From contig QNGA01000003.1 of the NCBI GenBank assembly GCA_003298465.1, positions 62,001 to 126,000 of the forward strand: 64,000 bases of DNA. The letters run 5' to 3'. The translations under genes were made by a program, and so were the position numbers. The notes beneath the pieces were generated by a model. That model searched no databases and was not told the DNA's origin. It saw nothing but the letters and a program-made list of their open reading frames with translations. The DNA comes from a halophilic archaeon (GTDB lineage Archaea; Halobacteriota; Halobacteria; Halobacteriales; Haladaptataceae). Below, one piece after another: positions 41,032-50,543 of this stretch (position 1 is its first letter; the number at the start of each line of letters is the position of its first letter).

Positions 41032-42168
41032 TCAGTCGCGCGACGCCCGTTCGGCTCCGACGCGCGATTCCACGTAGCTCGTGACGTGGTCGTCCCGACG
41101 GCGCTTGAACCCGGCCTGCCGGGCGAGACGGTCGAGTTCCCGGGCGACGAGGCTCCCGTACTGCACCGCTTTCTTCCCCCTGAACGCGACGCGGTCGGGG
41201 ACGAACTCCCTGACGGCGAGCCTGAGCGCCCACTTGCGCTCGCCGCGGTCGCTCACCAGCAACTCGCCCGGCAACCGGAGCGCCGCCGCGACCACCCGGT
41301 CGTCCAGCAGGGGGGCGACCGGTTCGACGCCGCCGGCCCGGACCGCCAGCGCGTCGCGGGGCAGTTGCTCGGCGAGACTCCGGACCGTCTCGCGGGCCGC
41401 GCCGCGCACGGTGTCGGCCGCGACGCGGTGGTCGGCGCGCGCCACCTTGTCGTACCCGCCGAAGAGTTCGTCCGCGCCCTGCCCGACCGCGAGGCGGTCG
41501 TGGCCGTCGGCCGCGGCGCGCTCGGCGACCAGGAAGAGCGGCAGCGCTATCTCCACGTCCATCGCGTTCGTCCGCCCGGTGGCGTGCGCCACGGCGGGGA
41601 CGGCGCGCTCGACCGCGTCGTGGTCGAGTTCGACCACGGTCAGGTCGCAGTCCAGCATCGCGGCCGCCTCGCGGGCCGCGGTCACGTCGTGGCTCTCCGG
41701 AAATCCCGCGACGTAGCAGGGCCGGTCGAGCGCGGCGGCGACCAGCGCGGAGTCGACGCCGCCCGAGAACGCCACCGCGGTCCCGTCGGCGGGCGCGTCG
41801 GAAAGCGACGCGTCGACGGCCGTTCGAACCGCGGCGACGGCCTCGCGCCGGTCGTCGACCGCGGGCGGGTCCGGCAGATTCCAGAGTCGCTCGTCGCGGG
41901 CCGCCCCGTCGCTCGCGTCGCTCGCCGGAACCCGGGCGTGTCCCGCCGGGACGGGGTCCGGAGCGTCGAGGTCGGTCGGGTCGTGGCTCCACGTCGTCGC
42001 ATCATCGGCCTCCGAGAAGAGCGGGACGCGCCCGAGCACGTCCCGGACGAGGCGACCGTCCGGGAGCCGTCCCGCGAACCCCCGCGTTCCCGGCAGGGGG
42101 TCGCCGGCGTCGACGGCCCGGCGGACGAGTTCGACGTCGGCCCCGGACAGCCCGCTCCCCCCTGTCAT
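41032..42168 (-). CDS. Asparagine-synthase-like ATP pyrophosphatase
   Basis: A 378-residue protein with the asparagine synthetase synthetase-half. The PP-loop is VAFSGGVDSALVAAAL. Further motifs are GRTNAMDVEIALPLFLVAER, LAVGQGADELFGGYDK, and the C-terminal KWALRLAVREFVPDRVAFRGKK split across conserved blocks. The N-terminal 110 residues are a reduced domain without the Cys2 nucleophile of glutaminase, so ammonia or another nucleophile must come from elsewhere. The true product is open: asparagine, or another ATP-dependent amidation. ATG 42168 lies nine bases after the PHP gene stop. Confidence 0.8.
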   Translation of the reverse strand: MTGGSGLSGADVELVRRAVDAGDPLPGTRGFAGRLPDGRLVRDVLGRVPLFSEADDATTWSHDPTDLDAPDPVPAGHARVPASDASDGAARDERLWNLPDPPAVDDRREAVAAVRTAVDASLSDAPADGTAVAFSGGVDSALVAAALDRPCYVAGFPESHDVTAAREAAAMLDCDLTVVELDHDAVERAVPAVAHATGRTNAMDVEIALPLFLVAERAAADGHDRLAVGQGADELFGGYDKVARADHRVAADTVRGAARETVRSLAEQLPRDALAVRAGGVEPVAPLLDDRVVAAALRLPGELLVSDRGERKWALRLAVREFVPDRVAFRGKKAVQYGSLVARELDRLARQAGFKRRRDDHVTSYVESRVGAERASRD

Positions 42169-42176
42169 CCGGCGTC

Positions 42177-42863
42177 TCACCCCAGGAAGCCGGTGACGCG
42201 GCTGAGGACGCGGCGCTTCGCGCCGCCGGCCGCCTGCCGGAAGCTGATGCGCCACGGCGTTCGCTTGCCGTCGATCTCCGTGCGGCCGGCCTCGATGGCG
42301 TCGAGGATGGCACCGGCGTTGCGGCCGTCGGCGTCTATCTTCGTCACGGCCTGACCGACCATCTCGCTGATGTGGGCGTCGCTGCCGGCCGTCATCGGCA
42401 GTCCGTGGGCGTCGGCGAACACGTGGGCGCGGCGGTTCCCGCGCCCGGTCAGCAGCCGGGAGTTGTACACTTCGATGGCGTCCGCCTCGGAGAGTTCTCG
42501 CCGGGAGATGTTGGCGGCGACGCCGCTCCTGGACTTCTGGAACGGGTGGGGAACGACCGCGACGCCGCCCTGGGCGTGGATGCGGTCGAGCGTCTCCTCG
42601 AACGGAAGGCCGGCCGGAACCCGCTCGTCGACGCCGAGTCCGAGCACGTGGCCGGCCCGGGTCGTTATCTCGATGCCCGGGATGCCGACGAGCCCGTAGT
42701 CGGACGCCAGCTTCGCGGCACGACGGCTCGCCTCGATCTGGTCGTGGTCGGTGACCGCGAGCGCGTCGAGACCGACCGCCTCGGCCTGCTGTAGCAGGAG
42801 CTCGACCGGGTCGCGACCGTCGTGGGAGAGTTCCGAGTGGCAGTGGAGCTCGACCGTGAGCAC
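42177..42863 (-). CDS. PHP-domain metal-dependent phosphoesterase
   Basis: A 228-residue PHP protein. Metal ligands: ELHCHSELSHDG (HxH), AVTDHDQIEA, and GIEITTRAGHVLGLG. The later VVPHPFQKSR and TAGSDAHISE are also typical. These enzymes hydrolyse phosphoesters, for example 5'-nucleotidase or RNase-AM-type trimming in bacteria. GTG 42863 is chosen because the 69-bp extension to ATG 42932 is non-coding-like. Just before the asparagine-synthase-like gene and probably co-transcribed. Confidence 0.85.
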   Translation of the reverse strand: MLTVELHCHSELSHDGRDPVELLLQQAEAVGLDALAVTDHDQIEASRRAAKLASDYGLVGIPGIEITTRAGHVLGLGVDERVPAGLPFEETLDRIHAQGGVAVVPHPFQKSRSGVAANISRRELSEADAIEVYNSRLLTGRGNRRAHVFADAHGLPMTAGSDAHISEMVGQAVTKIDADGRNAGAILDAIEAGRTEIDGKRTPWRISFRQAAGGAKRRVLSRVTGFLG

Positions 42864-42954
42864 GCGAGTGGCTTCGCATGGCGGTGGCAAAAGCGCCCCG
42901 GTCTGGAAAGCGACGGCCGACCGACCGGTCACCGACCCGGTAGCCGTCCCTCGG

Positions 42955-43887
42955 TCACGCCACCCGGTTGACGAACGATTCGCCGGCGGCGACGCGCCGG
43001 ACGTTCCGGCCGACTAGGTCGGCGACGTGGCGGTAGTAGTCGCGCTCGGCGGCCGCCGCGTGGGGCGTGACGACGACGTCGTCCATCTCCCAGAGCGGGG
43101 AGTCGTCCGGTAGCGGCTCCGTCTCGAACACGTCCAGCGCCGCGCCCGCGATGGTTCCCTCGCGCAGCGCCGCGACCAGCGCGTCCTGGTCGGCGCACTC
43201 GCCGCGCGCGACGTTGACGAAGTAGGCGTCCTCGCGCATGGCCTCGAACGCCGCCCCGTCCATCAGCCCCCGCGTCTCCTCGGTGAGCGGCGTCGCCAGC
43301 GCGACGAACCGCGCGTCCGCGACCGCCTCGTGGAGGTCGGCGGCGGCGTGAACCTCCCGAACGTGCGGGACGAGGTCCGGCGAGCGCCGCACCCCCTCGA
43401 CGGTCATCCCGACGGCGTCCGCCCGCTCGGCGATACCGCGGCCGAGCGTCCCGAGACCGACGACGCACAGCCGTTCGCCGTCGAGCGTGAACGGTTCGTC
43501 CCACGCCGGGCGGTCCCAGACGCGTTCGGTCTGGTTCCGGGCGAACGCGTGGAGGCGGCGCGCCAGCGAGAGCATCATCCCCAGTACCGTCTCGCCGACG
43601 CTGGTGTCGTGGATGCCGGTGCTGTTCGTCAGGACGACGCCTCGCTCCTCGAACTCCGCCAGCGGGAAGCGGTCGTACCCAGCCTGGATCGAGTGGACCC
43701 AGTCCACGGCGCCGAGGAAGGCGTCGCGGTGCTCGAACGTGACGACCGCGTCGCACGCCCTGAGATCGGCCGGGTCGTCGCCGACGACGCGAACGTCGGG
43801 GTCGCAGTCTGCGAGCGCGTCGCGGAGTCGCTCCGGCGGGAAGATGGCTACCACCGACTCGTGGACGCCGAGGTCGGACACCTGCAT
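42955..43887 (-). CDS. D-2-hydroxyacid dehydrogenase
   Basis: A 310-residue NAD(P)-dependent dehydrogenase. The fold is FHxD-type: the Rossmann motif is VVGLGTLGRGIAERADAV; the catalytic Arg is in NVARGECADQDALVAAL; the Glu is in DVFETEPLP; the His is in TPHAAAAERDYYRH. The start MQVSDLGVHESVV (ATG 43887) is taken over ATG 43926 because the upstream part is Arg/Pro-rich. It interconverts a 2-keto acid and D-2-hydroxy acid; substrate unknown. Single gene. Confidence 0.88.
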   Translation of the reverse strand: MQVSDLGVHESVVAIFPPERLRDALADCDPDVRVVGDDPADLRACDAVVTFEHRDAFLGAVDWVHSIQAGYDRFPLAEFEERGVVLTNSTGIHDTSVGETVLGMMLSLARRLHAFARNQTERVWDRPAWDEPFTLDGERLCVVGLGTLGRGIAERADAVGMTVEGVRRSPDLVPHVREVHAAADLHEAVADARFVALATPLTEETRGLMDGAAFEAMREDAYFVNVARGECADQDALVAALREGTIAGAALDVFETEPLPDDSPLWEMDDVVVTPHAAAAERDYYRHVADLVGRNVRRVAAGESFVNRVA

Positions 43888-44118
43888 GGTCGCGAGTAGC
43901 GTCGGCGGCGGGTTGAATCTTCGCACGGCGGAAATCGAGGGACGCGAAACGTCCGACGCCGACCCCGGCGGTCGAGGACGAACTGCTCTCCGTTGGTCGG
44001 GGTCGTCTGAAGGGCGGCTCGGGAGAAGTGCCTCGTCACAAGGGGCTCGGAGGGGGTAACTTTCGTCACCGCCGCCCGGGCGGAGGTAGTCCGCCGAGCG
44101 ATTTGACTCTTGTGCGTC
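43888..44118. other. 230-bp gap between the dehydrogenase and the NUDIX-eIF2B gene
   Basis: Open frames cross this gap but have the wrong amino-acid bias. A weak T-rich patch near 44105 lies downstream of the NUDIX-eIF2B stop. I see no RNA gene or repeat. Confidence 0.35.
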
Positions 44119-45384
44119 TCACTCCCCGCCCGCTTCGCGCCACGCCGACAGCTCCCGGTGTTCGTCCGCCACGTCCCGGACGCCGCCGGCGTCGAGCACG
44201 CCCCGCTCGGTGACGTAGCCGGCGACGTAGTCGGCGGGGGTCACGTCGAACGTCGGGTTCAGCACCTCGACGTCGGCGCTGCCGTCGTACACCGCGGCGG
44301 GGTCGCCCGCCTCCAGCGCGGGGTCGTCGTCGGTCGCCACCTTGTCGCTGGCCGCCACCGCGTAGACGGGGACGTTCTCGCGGTCGGCCGCCAGCGCGGT
44401 CACGCGGGTCCCGGTCTTGTTCACCACGTCGCCGTCCGGGAGGACGGTGTCCGCCCCGACGACCACCGCGTCGACGTCTCGGGTCGCCAGCACGTGCGCG
44501 ACGGCGGCGTCGGTGTGGAGCGTCACCGGGACGTCGCCTCCCTCGGCGAGTTCCTCGGCGACGCCGACGCCCTCGCGGGCCGGGCGCGACTCCGCGACGA
44601 ACACCCGTTCGGCCGCGTCGAGCGCGGCGAGGACGGTGCCCGAGCGCGAGAGCGTCAGCGCGGCGTCGCCCTCGATTCGCTCGCGGGCGACGGCGGCCGC
44701 CCCGTCGTCGGCCGAGAGCGCGCGTTCGACCCCGACGGCGGCCGCCCGCTCGACCGCCGCGGGAGTGCGGTCGTCGTTCGCGGCCGCCATCGCCCGGTTC
44801 ACCCGGTTGCCCAGCGCGGCCATGCTCGGCCGGGCGTCGCACAGCGCCTCGGCGAGGGCGGCGAGGTCGGACCAGTCGCCGTCGCGTTCGCCCGTCGCGA
44901 CTGCTCCCGCCCGGTCGCGCAGGACTTCCAGGGCGCGCACCGAGACGTAGGCGGAGCCGTGTTCGTCGTCCGCCGCGACGGACTCGACGGAGGGCGCGAC
45001 GCGGGCGTAGGAGGTCCAGAGCCGCGGCACGGCGTCGCGCCGGAGGATTTCGGTCGGGGGAACCCACTCGGCCGCCGTCGTCTCCCGGTCGGTCCGGACC
45101 GCGCGTCTGTCGCAGTCGAAGAGGTAGGGGTGGACGACCCAGCGCGTGTCGAGGTCCTCGTCCTCGACGGCGAAGGCGTCGCCCGACCGGACGAACGTGC
45201 AGGCGTCGAGCAGCCCCGTCTCCTCGTCTATCTCCTCGCGCGCCGCCGCGTCGGGGTCGCCCTCGGCGTGTCCGGCGACCGCCCCCCACCGGCCGGAGTA
45301 GGAACCGACCTCGTCGCTCCGGCGCAGCAGGAGCACGTCCCCCCGGTTCCGCAGGAAGCAGGTGACGACGTCCGTCTCCTCCAT
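44119..45384 (-). CDS. NUDIX - eIF2B-like fusion protein
   Basis: A 421-residue two-domain protein. Residues 1-130 form a NUDIX domain: GHAEGDPDAAAREEIDEETG is a nearly canonical box (the Arg-Glu helix is REEIDEE). Residues 180-420 are an eIF2B/ribose-1,5-bisphosphate-isomerase-type domain, with ALGNRVNRAMAA, VVGADTVLPDGDVVNKTGT and NPTFDVTPADYVAGYVTERG. The isomerase family has the conserved Cys/Asp around VVGAD and NKTGT. A role in nucleotide-sugar or nucleoside salvage is inferred; true translation factor function is unlikely. Confidence 0.82.
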   Translation of the reverse strand: MEETDVVTCFLRNRGDVLLLRRSDEVGSYSGRWGAVAGHAEGDPDAAAREEIDEETGLLDACTFVRSGDAFAVEDEDLDTRWVVHPYLFDCDRRAVRTDRETTAAEWVPPTEILRRDAVPRLWTSYARVAPSVESVAADDEHGSAYVSVRALEVLRDRAGAVATGERDGDWSDLAALAEALCDARPSMAALGNRVNRAMAAANDDRTPAAVERAAAVGVERALSADDGAAAVARERIEGDAALTLSRSGTVLAALDAAERVFVAESRPAREGVGVAEELAEGGDVPVTLHTDAAVAHVLATRDVDAVVVGADTVLPDGDVVNKTGTRVTALAADRENVPVYAVAASDKVATDDDPALEAGDPAAVYDGSADVEVLNPTFDVTPADYVAGYVTERGVLDAGGVRDVADEHRELSAWREAGGE

Positions 45385-45973
<589 letters not shown>

Positions 45974-46068
45974 TAGCGTCGCCGACTCTGCCGCTCTCGC
46001 GGGTCGAGGAGTACCACGCGGCTCCTCCGGACCCGTAGACGCTCTGTCTTTTCGCTCCCGACGACCGA

Positions 46069-46431
46069 TCAGAACGGCGCGTCGGAGGCGGTCTCGCCGT
46101 CCTCGCCGGACGCGTCGCTCGACTCGAGTTCGCGTTCCCACGCGTCGAGTCCGCCTTCCATGCTCTCGACGCGGGCGTCGTCGGGGACCCCTTCGTAGGA
46201 AGCGATCAGCCGCGCGGCCTGGACGCTCGACTTGCCCTCCGGGCAGACCGTGACGATGCGGTCCGCGCCGTCGAGTTCGTCGATGCGGTCGGCGAGCGCG
46301 TGGAACGGGATGCACTCGCTGCCGGGGACGTGGCCGCGTTCGAACTGCGATTCGGGTCGGATGTCGACGATTCGGACGTCCTCGTCGTCGAGGAGTTCGT
46401 ACACCTCCGCTGGGGAGATTTCGGCGTCCAT
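46069..46431 (-). CDS. Rhodanese-like sulfurtransferase domain protein
   Basis: A single rhodanese domain: VRIVDIRPESQFERGHVPGS, then the active-site loop VTVCPEGKSSVQAARLI, with the catalytic Cys. The loop CPEGKSS is six residues, as in sulfurtransferases rather than Cdc25-type phosphatases. Acidic Ser/Asp C-terminal tail. ATG 46431 is favoured over 46440 because the TTTATT element at 46457-46463 is 27 bp away. Role in sulfur transfer is inferred. Confidence 0.87.
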   Translation of the reverse strand: MDAEISPAEVYELLDDEDVRIVDIRPESQFERGHVPGSECIPFHALADRIDELDGADRIVTVCPEGKSSVQAARLIASYEGVPDDARVESMEGGLDAWERELESSDASGEDGETASDAPF

Positions 46432-46488
46432 CGACGCCACGTTGGGTCGCCGCCCGAATAAACGCCCCGGTAGCCCCCACCGGCGGCG

Positions 46489-49182
46489 TTATCCCGTGTT
46501 CTTCATCCCGGCGGCGATGCCGGTCACGGTCAGCCGGAGCGCACGCTTCTCGGCCTCGTTCCGGTGGGTCTGGCCGAGCAGGTGCGCCTGGAGCAGGTTC
46601 AGGGGGTCGACGTAGGGGTTGCGCCGGTCGAGGCTGTCGCGAAGCCACGTTCGCGAGAGCAGGTCGTCGCGCCCCGCGATGGCGGTGACGAGTTCCACCG
46701 CGCGCTCGTACTCCGCCCGGACGTCGGGGAAGAACCGCTCGCGCCGCTCTCTCCCGGCGAGCGCGGCGTACTCCTCGGCGATCTCCAGGTCGGTCCGGGC
46801 GAGCGCCAGCGCGGCGTTGTCGAGCGTCGTCCGGAAGAACGGCCACTCCTCGTACATCTCCTGGAGGGTCGCGAGCGCCTCGTCTTCGCTCGCTGCGCTC
46901 TCCAGGTAGGCGTCGATTCCCGACGCCAGCCCGTACCAGCCGGGCAGGATGCAGCGCGTCTGAGTCCACGAGAACACCCACGGGATGGCCCGGAGGTCCT
47001 CGACGGTGCGCTCGCCCGACCGGGACGCCGGCCGGGAGCCGAGGTTCAGTTCCTCGATGACGGTGATGGGCGTCGTCTCCTCGAAGTAGCGGACGAACCC
47101 CTCCGCGTCGAGCAGGTCGCGGTACGCCTCCCGGGCGGCCGACGCCGCGGTGTCCATGGCGTCGACCCACGCCTCGTCGGGGGCGTCGCGCTCGTCGGCG
47201 ACTGTGGCGTGGCGCGCCCGAATCTGGGCGTTCAACATCTGTTCGAGTTCCCGTTCGGCGACGGCCGGATTGGCGTACTTCTCGGCGATGGACTCGCCCT
47301 GCTCGGTGAACTTCACCTCGCCGGACACCGTCTCGGGCGGCAGCGCCAGCAGCGCCTCGTTCATCGGGCCGCCGCCGCGGGATATCGAGCCCCCGCGCCC
47401 GTGGAACAGCCGCATGTCGACGTCGTAGTCGGCGCAGATGGCCGCCAGGTCGGTCTGGGCGCGGTTGAGTTCCCAGTTCGCGGCGAGGAAGCCGTTCTCC
47501 TTGTTCGAGTCCGAGTACCCCAGCATCACCTCCTGGGTGCCGCCGCGGGCCTCCAGCGAGGCGGCGTACGCCTCGTTCTCGAACAGCGTCCCGAGAATCG
47601 ACCGGGCGTTCGACAGCGCCGACTCGGTCTCCAGCAGGGGTGCGATGTCCGCCCCGGAGTGGCCCGGAAGGTCGACGACGCCGGCCTGGTCGGCCAGGAA
47701 GAGCACTTCGAGCACGTGGCTCGGCTGCTCGGTCATGCTGATGCAGTAGGTGTCGATGGCGTCCGCGCCGTACTCGCGCTGCCATTCGCCGAGTCGCTCG
47801 AACAGCGTCAGCACGCGCTCGGCCGTCTCGGAGAGGCCGCCGTCGAACGACAGGAGCCGTTCGTCGTCCAGTATCGCCTCGGTGAGCAGCTCCTGGCGCT
47901 CGCTCTCGTCCATCCCCGCGTAGTCGATGCCCTCGCGTTCCAGGGCCTCGGTGACCGCCTTCGTGTGGTTCTCGCGATGGTCCCGGAGGTCGAGGCTCGC
48001 GAGCGCGAAGCCGAACGTCTCGACCTGCCGACGGAGGGGGTCGACCTCGGTGTCGGCGACGTCCTCCATCCCGCTCGCCCGCAGGCTGTCGGCGACCGTC
48101 TCGAGGTCGTCGAGCAGTTCGTCGGCGTCGTCGTACCCGCCCGGCCGGACGCTGCCCACGCGGTCGACGCGGTGGACCATCACCGCCAGCTTCTGGCGGT
48201 ACGGCTCGTCGGGGTACCGTTCCTTCGCCTCCTCCGCGACCCGGGGCAGTCGCTCGCGGTCGGCGTCCAGGCTCTCCTCGAACGCCGCCGTCGCCGGGAC
48301 GCGCTCGCCGTCCTGGCTGAGCACGCCGATGAGTCGCTCCAGCTCGTCGGTGTACCGCTGGCAGGCGATGTCGCGCTGGTTCTCCAGCGTCTCCGCGGTC
48401 ACCTCGGGCGTGACGTGGGGGTTGCCGTCGCGGTCGCTGCCCGCCCACGACCGGAACTCGAAGAGGCGGGAGACGTCCGCGTCGAAGTCCGCGAACGCCC
48501 GCTCCAGTTCGTCGTACACCTCGCCGATGATGTCGAACAGGACGTTCTCCAGGTACCACTGGACGTTGCGCGCCTCGTCGGCCACCTCCGGGCGGCGCTC
48601 GCGCACCTGCCGGGTGGTCCACAGGCCGACTATCTCGGCGTCGAGGCTGCGTTCGAGGCGCTCTTGTTCGCGGTCGGTGAGCCGGCGCTCGTCCAGTTCC
48701 TCCAGCAGTTCGGCGATGGAGCGGAGCTTCGACTTCACCGTCTTCCGGCGGGCTTCGGTCGGGTGGGCGGTGAACGTCGGTTCGACGAACACGTCGTCGA
48801 GCACCGTCTGGACCGTCTCCGAGTCGACGTCCTCGGCGGCGAACCGTTCCGCGGCGGCCGCCACGTCGTTCGAGAGCGTGCCGCCTTCGCGGCCCTCGCG
48901 GATGGCCCTGACGCGCTGGCGCTCCTCGGCGAGATTGATGAGTTCGAAGTAGAGGGCGAACGCCCGCGCCACGTGGACGGCCTGGTCCGGCGGGAGTCGC
49001 TCGACGCAGTCGCGGAGCGGGTCGCGGGACTCGGCGTCACCGCGTCGGTAGTCGATGGCGTCGGTGCGAAGGGCTTCGACGGTCTCGAACGCCTCCCCGG
49101 AGGCGTGGCGTTCGAGCGCTTCGCCGAGTAGCGCGGCGAGTTCGCGTACGTCCTGGCGAACGTCTCTGGCGTGCAAATCCAT
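46489..49182 (-). CDS. ppc: Phosphoenolpyruvate carboxylase
   Basis: An 897-residue bacterial-type PEP carboxylase, forming oxaloacetate from PEP and bicarbonate for anaplerosis. Catalytic landmarks: FTAHPTEARRKT (His), VMLGYSDSNKENGFL (Lys loop), LFHGRGGSISRGGGPMN, and the terminal TVTGIAAGMKNTG, where the last residues bind ligand. The allosteric region matches the long type, not the archaeal PepcA type. The ATG at 49182 lies 27 bp after a GTTTTACT TATA-like element (49206-49211 complement). Confidence 0.94.
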   Translation of the reverse strand: MDLHARDVRQDVRELAALLGEALERHASGEAFETVEALRTDAIDYRRGDAESRDPLRDCVERLPPDQAVHVARAFALYFELINLAEERQRVRAIREGREGGTLSNDVAAAAERFAAEDVDSETVQTVLDDVFVEPTFTAHPTEARRKTVKSKLRSIAELLEELDERRLTDREQERLERSLDAEIVGLWTTRQVRERRPEVADEARNVQWYLENVLFDIIGEVYDELERAFADFDADVSRLFEFRSWAGSDRDGNPHVTPEVTAETLENQRDIACQRYTDELERLIGVLSQDGERVPATAAFEESLDADRERLPRVAEEAKERYPDEPYRQKLAVMVHRVDRVGSVRPGGYDDADELLDDLETVADSLRASGMEDVADTEVDPLRRQVETFGFALASLDLRDHRENHTKAVTEALEREGIDYAGMDESERQELLTEAILDDERLLSFDGGLSETAERVLTLFERLGEWQREYGADAIDTYCISMTEQPSHVLEVLFLADQAGVVDLPGHSGADIAPLLETESALSNARSILGTLFENEAYAASLEARGGTQEVMLGYSDSNKENGFLAANWELNRAQTDLAAICADYDVDMRLFHGRGGSISRGGGPMNEALLALPPETVSGEVKFTEQGESIAEKYANPAVAERELEQMLNAQIRARHATVADERDAPDEAWVDAMDTAASAAREAYRDLLDAEGFVRYFEETTPITVIEELNLGSRPASRSGERTVEDLRAIPWVFSWTQTRCILPGWYGLASGIDAYLESAASEDEALATLQEMYEEWPFFRTTLDNAALALARTDLEIAEEYAALAGRERRERFFPDVRAEYERAVELVTAIAGRDDLLSRTWLRDSLDRRNPYVDPLNLLQAHLLGQTHRNEAEKRALRLTVTGIAAGMKNTG

Positions 49183-49244
49183 AGCACAACATTACGCACC
49201 CACAAGTAAAACGTCCCTGCCACCGCAAAAACTGCGAACGATTC

Positions 49245-49278
49245 AGTTATACTCCCGCCAGCGGTAGCCACACTCCTT
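49245..49278. repeat. Left direct repeat: displaced 3' end of the TFS gene (attL candidate)
   Basis: 49250-49278 matches 50551-50579 without mismatch (29 bp); with 49245-49248 and one mismatch at 49249 the match covers 34 bp. On the minus strand it encodes KECGYRWREYN followed by TGA. The Tyr codon here is TAT against TAC in the intact gene. It contains the dyad CCGC-CA-GCGG. It lies 60 bp before the ppc ATG and has no gene in front of it, so it is the stranded tail. Confidence 0.85.
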
Positions 49279-49498
49279 ACTCTTATAAAATCCTGACAGT
49301 GAGGACTCTAACAAAATAATTATTCCTAATGGCAGTATATTGATAGCTTGTCGATGGTTCGGTAGCTACGTGAGTAAGGCTGAGAGAAATAGGTATAACA
49401 ACAATAATATTTTAAATAATAGAATCTATATACCGTCTTCAAAAGCAACTTGGATATTTTAAACTTAATATCGCAACAAGATGAACTATCTGCGATGG

Positions 49499-49506
49499 TT
49501 TTATAT
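49499..49506 (+). promoter_or_regulatory. TATA box of the island gene
   Basis: TTTTATAT centred 27 bp before the ATG at 49530; leaderless spacing in the haloarchaeal style, so the foreign gene can be transcribed by the host. Confidence 0.55.
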
Positions 49507-49529
49507 GTATTGTAGAGAACCTCGCGTAT

Positions 49530-49748
49530 ATGTCAGGTGAGAAAGTGGACGCATCTAGCGGTGAAATTAATTCATTAGAAGTCCACGCAGAGGTTGATAG
49601 CTCAGACTTAGATGAATTTAGGGATAAAATGGTAAGAGAGCAATTAGATGACTTCACTAATGAGTATTATATACAGGATTCTGGCATCGTAAAGTTTGAA
49701 AAATTTGCTCGTCTACGGATTCCTTCATTAATGTGTCTCCTATTCTAA
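49530..49748 (+). CDS. Island ORF A, 72 aa, cytoplasmic-type acidic protein
   Basis: A 72-residue protein (MSGEKVDASSGEINSLEVHA onward) with an acidic helix (SSDLDEFRDKMVREQLDD) and the pair KFEKFARLRIPS near the end. Codons end mainly in A or T. It overlaps the next ORF by 16 bp and shares its TATA box, and the frame change is -1 (or +2). Together they would make one protein whose N-terminal soluble part leads directly into a membrane hairpin. No family recognised. Confidence 0.55.
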   Translation: MSGEKVDASSGEINSLEVHAEVDSSDLDEFRDKMVREQLDDFTNEYYIQDSGIVKFEKFARLRIPSLMCLLF

Positions 49749-50488
49749 TGCTAATTTTTATGGCCCTGACCTCATTTATGGTTACGCAGTTTAAACCGGG
49801 TGAGCTAGGGAAACTTATCTTAACTTCAAATATTTCAGTTGCTTTCTCAACAATTATCGCTGCAATAGCTGGATGTATAGTATTTTCTCCTATATTAATA
49901 TCAAGGAAATTCCTTAGTAAAGCTAAAGACATGGAGTACAGTGCTTCTGATTGGACATTCCATAAAATAGCCTCAGCAATTAAAAGCTATAATTCGGATG
50001 ATTATCAAGGACTATTAAGAGATTTAAAAGAACGAAATATCAATGAGATCTATGTAAGTAAATCCCCGCAATTATTCGAAAGTAGTGGGTCTGTATCTAC
50101 GCTTACAACTAAGACTGATAAATTGCTTAGTGACTATGTTGAAGCAATTGAAGAAAGTGAAGACAAAGAACATTCGTTAAAGAATACGTTCGAACCTCTA
50201 ATACATTCCGTAATTATAGAAATCTCAGCAGTTGAGGAAGAAAAGCAGCGAAATGTTATAAACGAAATTGACAAATCCCCCTCTCCTGAGGTTACGTATG
50301 TGGAAATCATAAAAAGCATTCTAACAATAGACATTTCTCCTTCATCAAGGGCCTTTAGAGGCCTAATGCTATTGATTTTTGCAACCATTGGGTTCAGTGT
50401 ATTCCTATTTTTAGATGACACTTTGGGTATGCTCACGACTGTCGTACTCTATTCTAGTTTTGAGATATTGATCGGGTCAGGTAAGTAA
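49733..50488 (+). CDS. Island ORF B, 251 aa, membrane protein with a long soluble middle
   Basis: Starts with GTG 49733 inside the end of ORF A. Two N-terminal spans (PILMLIFMALTSFMVTQF and SVAFSTIIAAIAGCIVFSPI) are followed by about 130 polar residues of helical, Lys/Glu-rich character. Two C-terminal spans (GLMLLIFATIGFSVFLFL and MLTTVVLYSSFEILIG) follow. Arrangement: hairpin, soluble domain, hairpin. No enzyme motif or known family is recognised. A possible defence or superinfection-immunity role is only suggested by its place in a small mobile unit. Confidence 0.6.
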   Translation: MSPILMLIFMALTSFMVTQFKPGELGKLILTSNISVAFSTIIAAIAGCIVFSPILISRKFLSKAKDMEYSASDWTFHKIASAIKSYNSDDYQGLLRDLKERNINEIYVSKSPQLFESSGSVSTLTTKTDKLLSDYVEAIEESEDKEHSLKNTFEPLIHSVIIEISAVEEEKQRNVINEIDKSPSPEVTYVEIIKSILTIDISPSSRAFRGLMLLIFATIGFSVFLFLDDTLGMLTTVVLYSSFEILIGSGK

Positions 50489-50543
50489 ACTTAAACCATC
50501 CCCATGCAAATCATAAGAACTACTTTTAGAGTCTATGTCGACA

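Noticed and set aside
43848..44069. A 73-codon minus-strand ORF before the hydroxyacid dehydrogenase
   Set aside because: The Arg-rich C-terminal half overlaps the dehydrogenase start in another frame; it lacks haloarchaeal acid bias.
49439..49932. Two minus-strand ORFs (72 and 91 aa) inside the island
   Set aside because: They lie opposite ORF A and ORF B, lack a promoter at proper spacing and show no better composition. The plus frames have a fitting TATA box and membrane hairpins.
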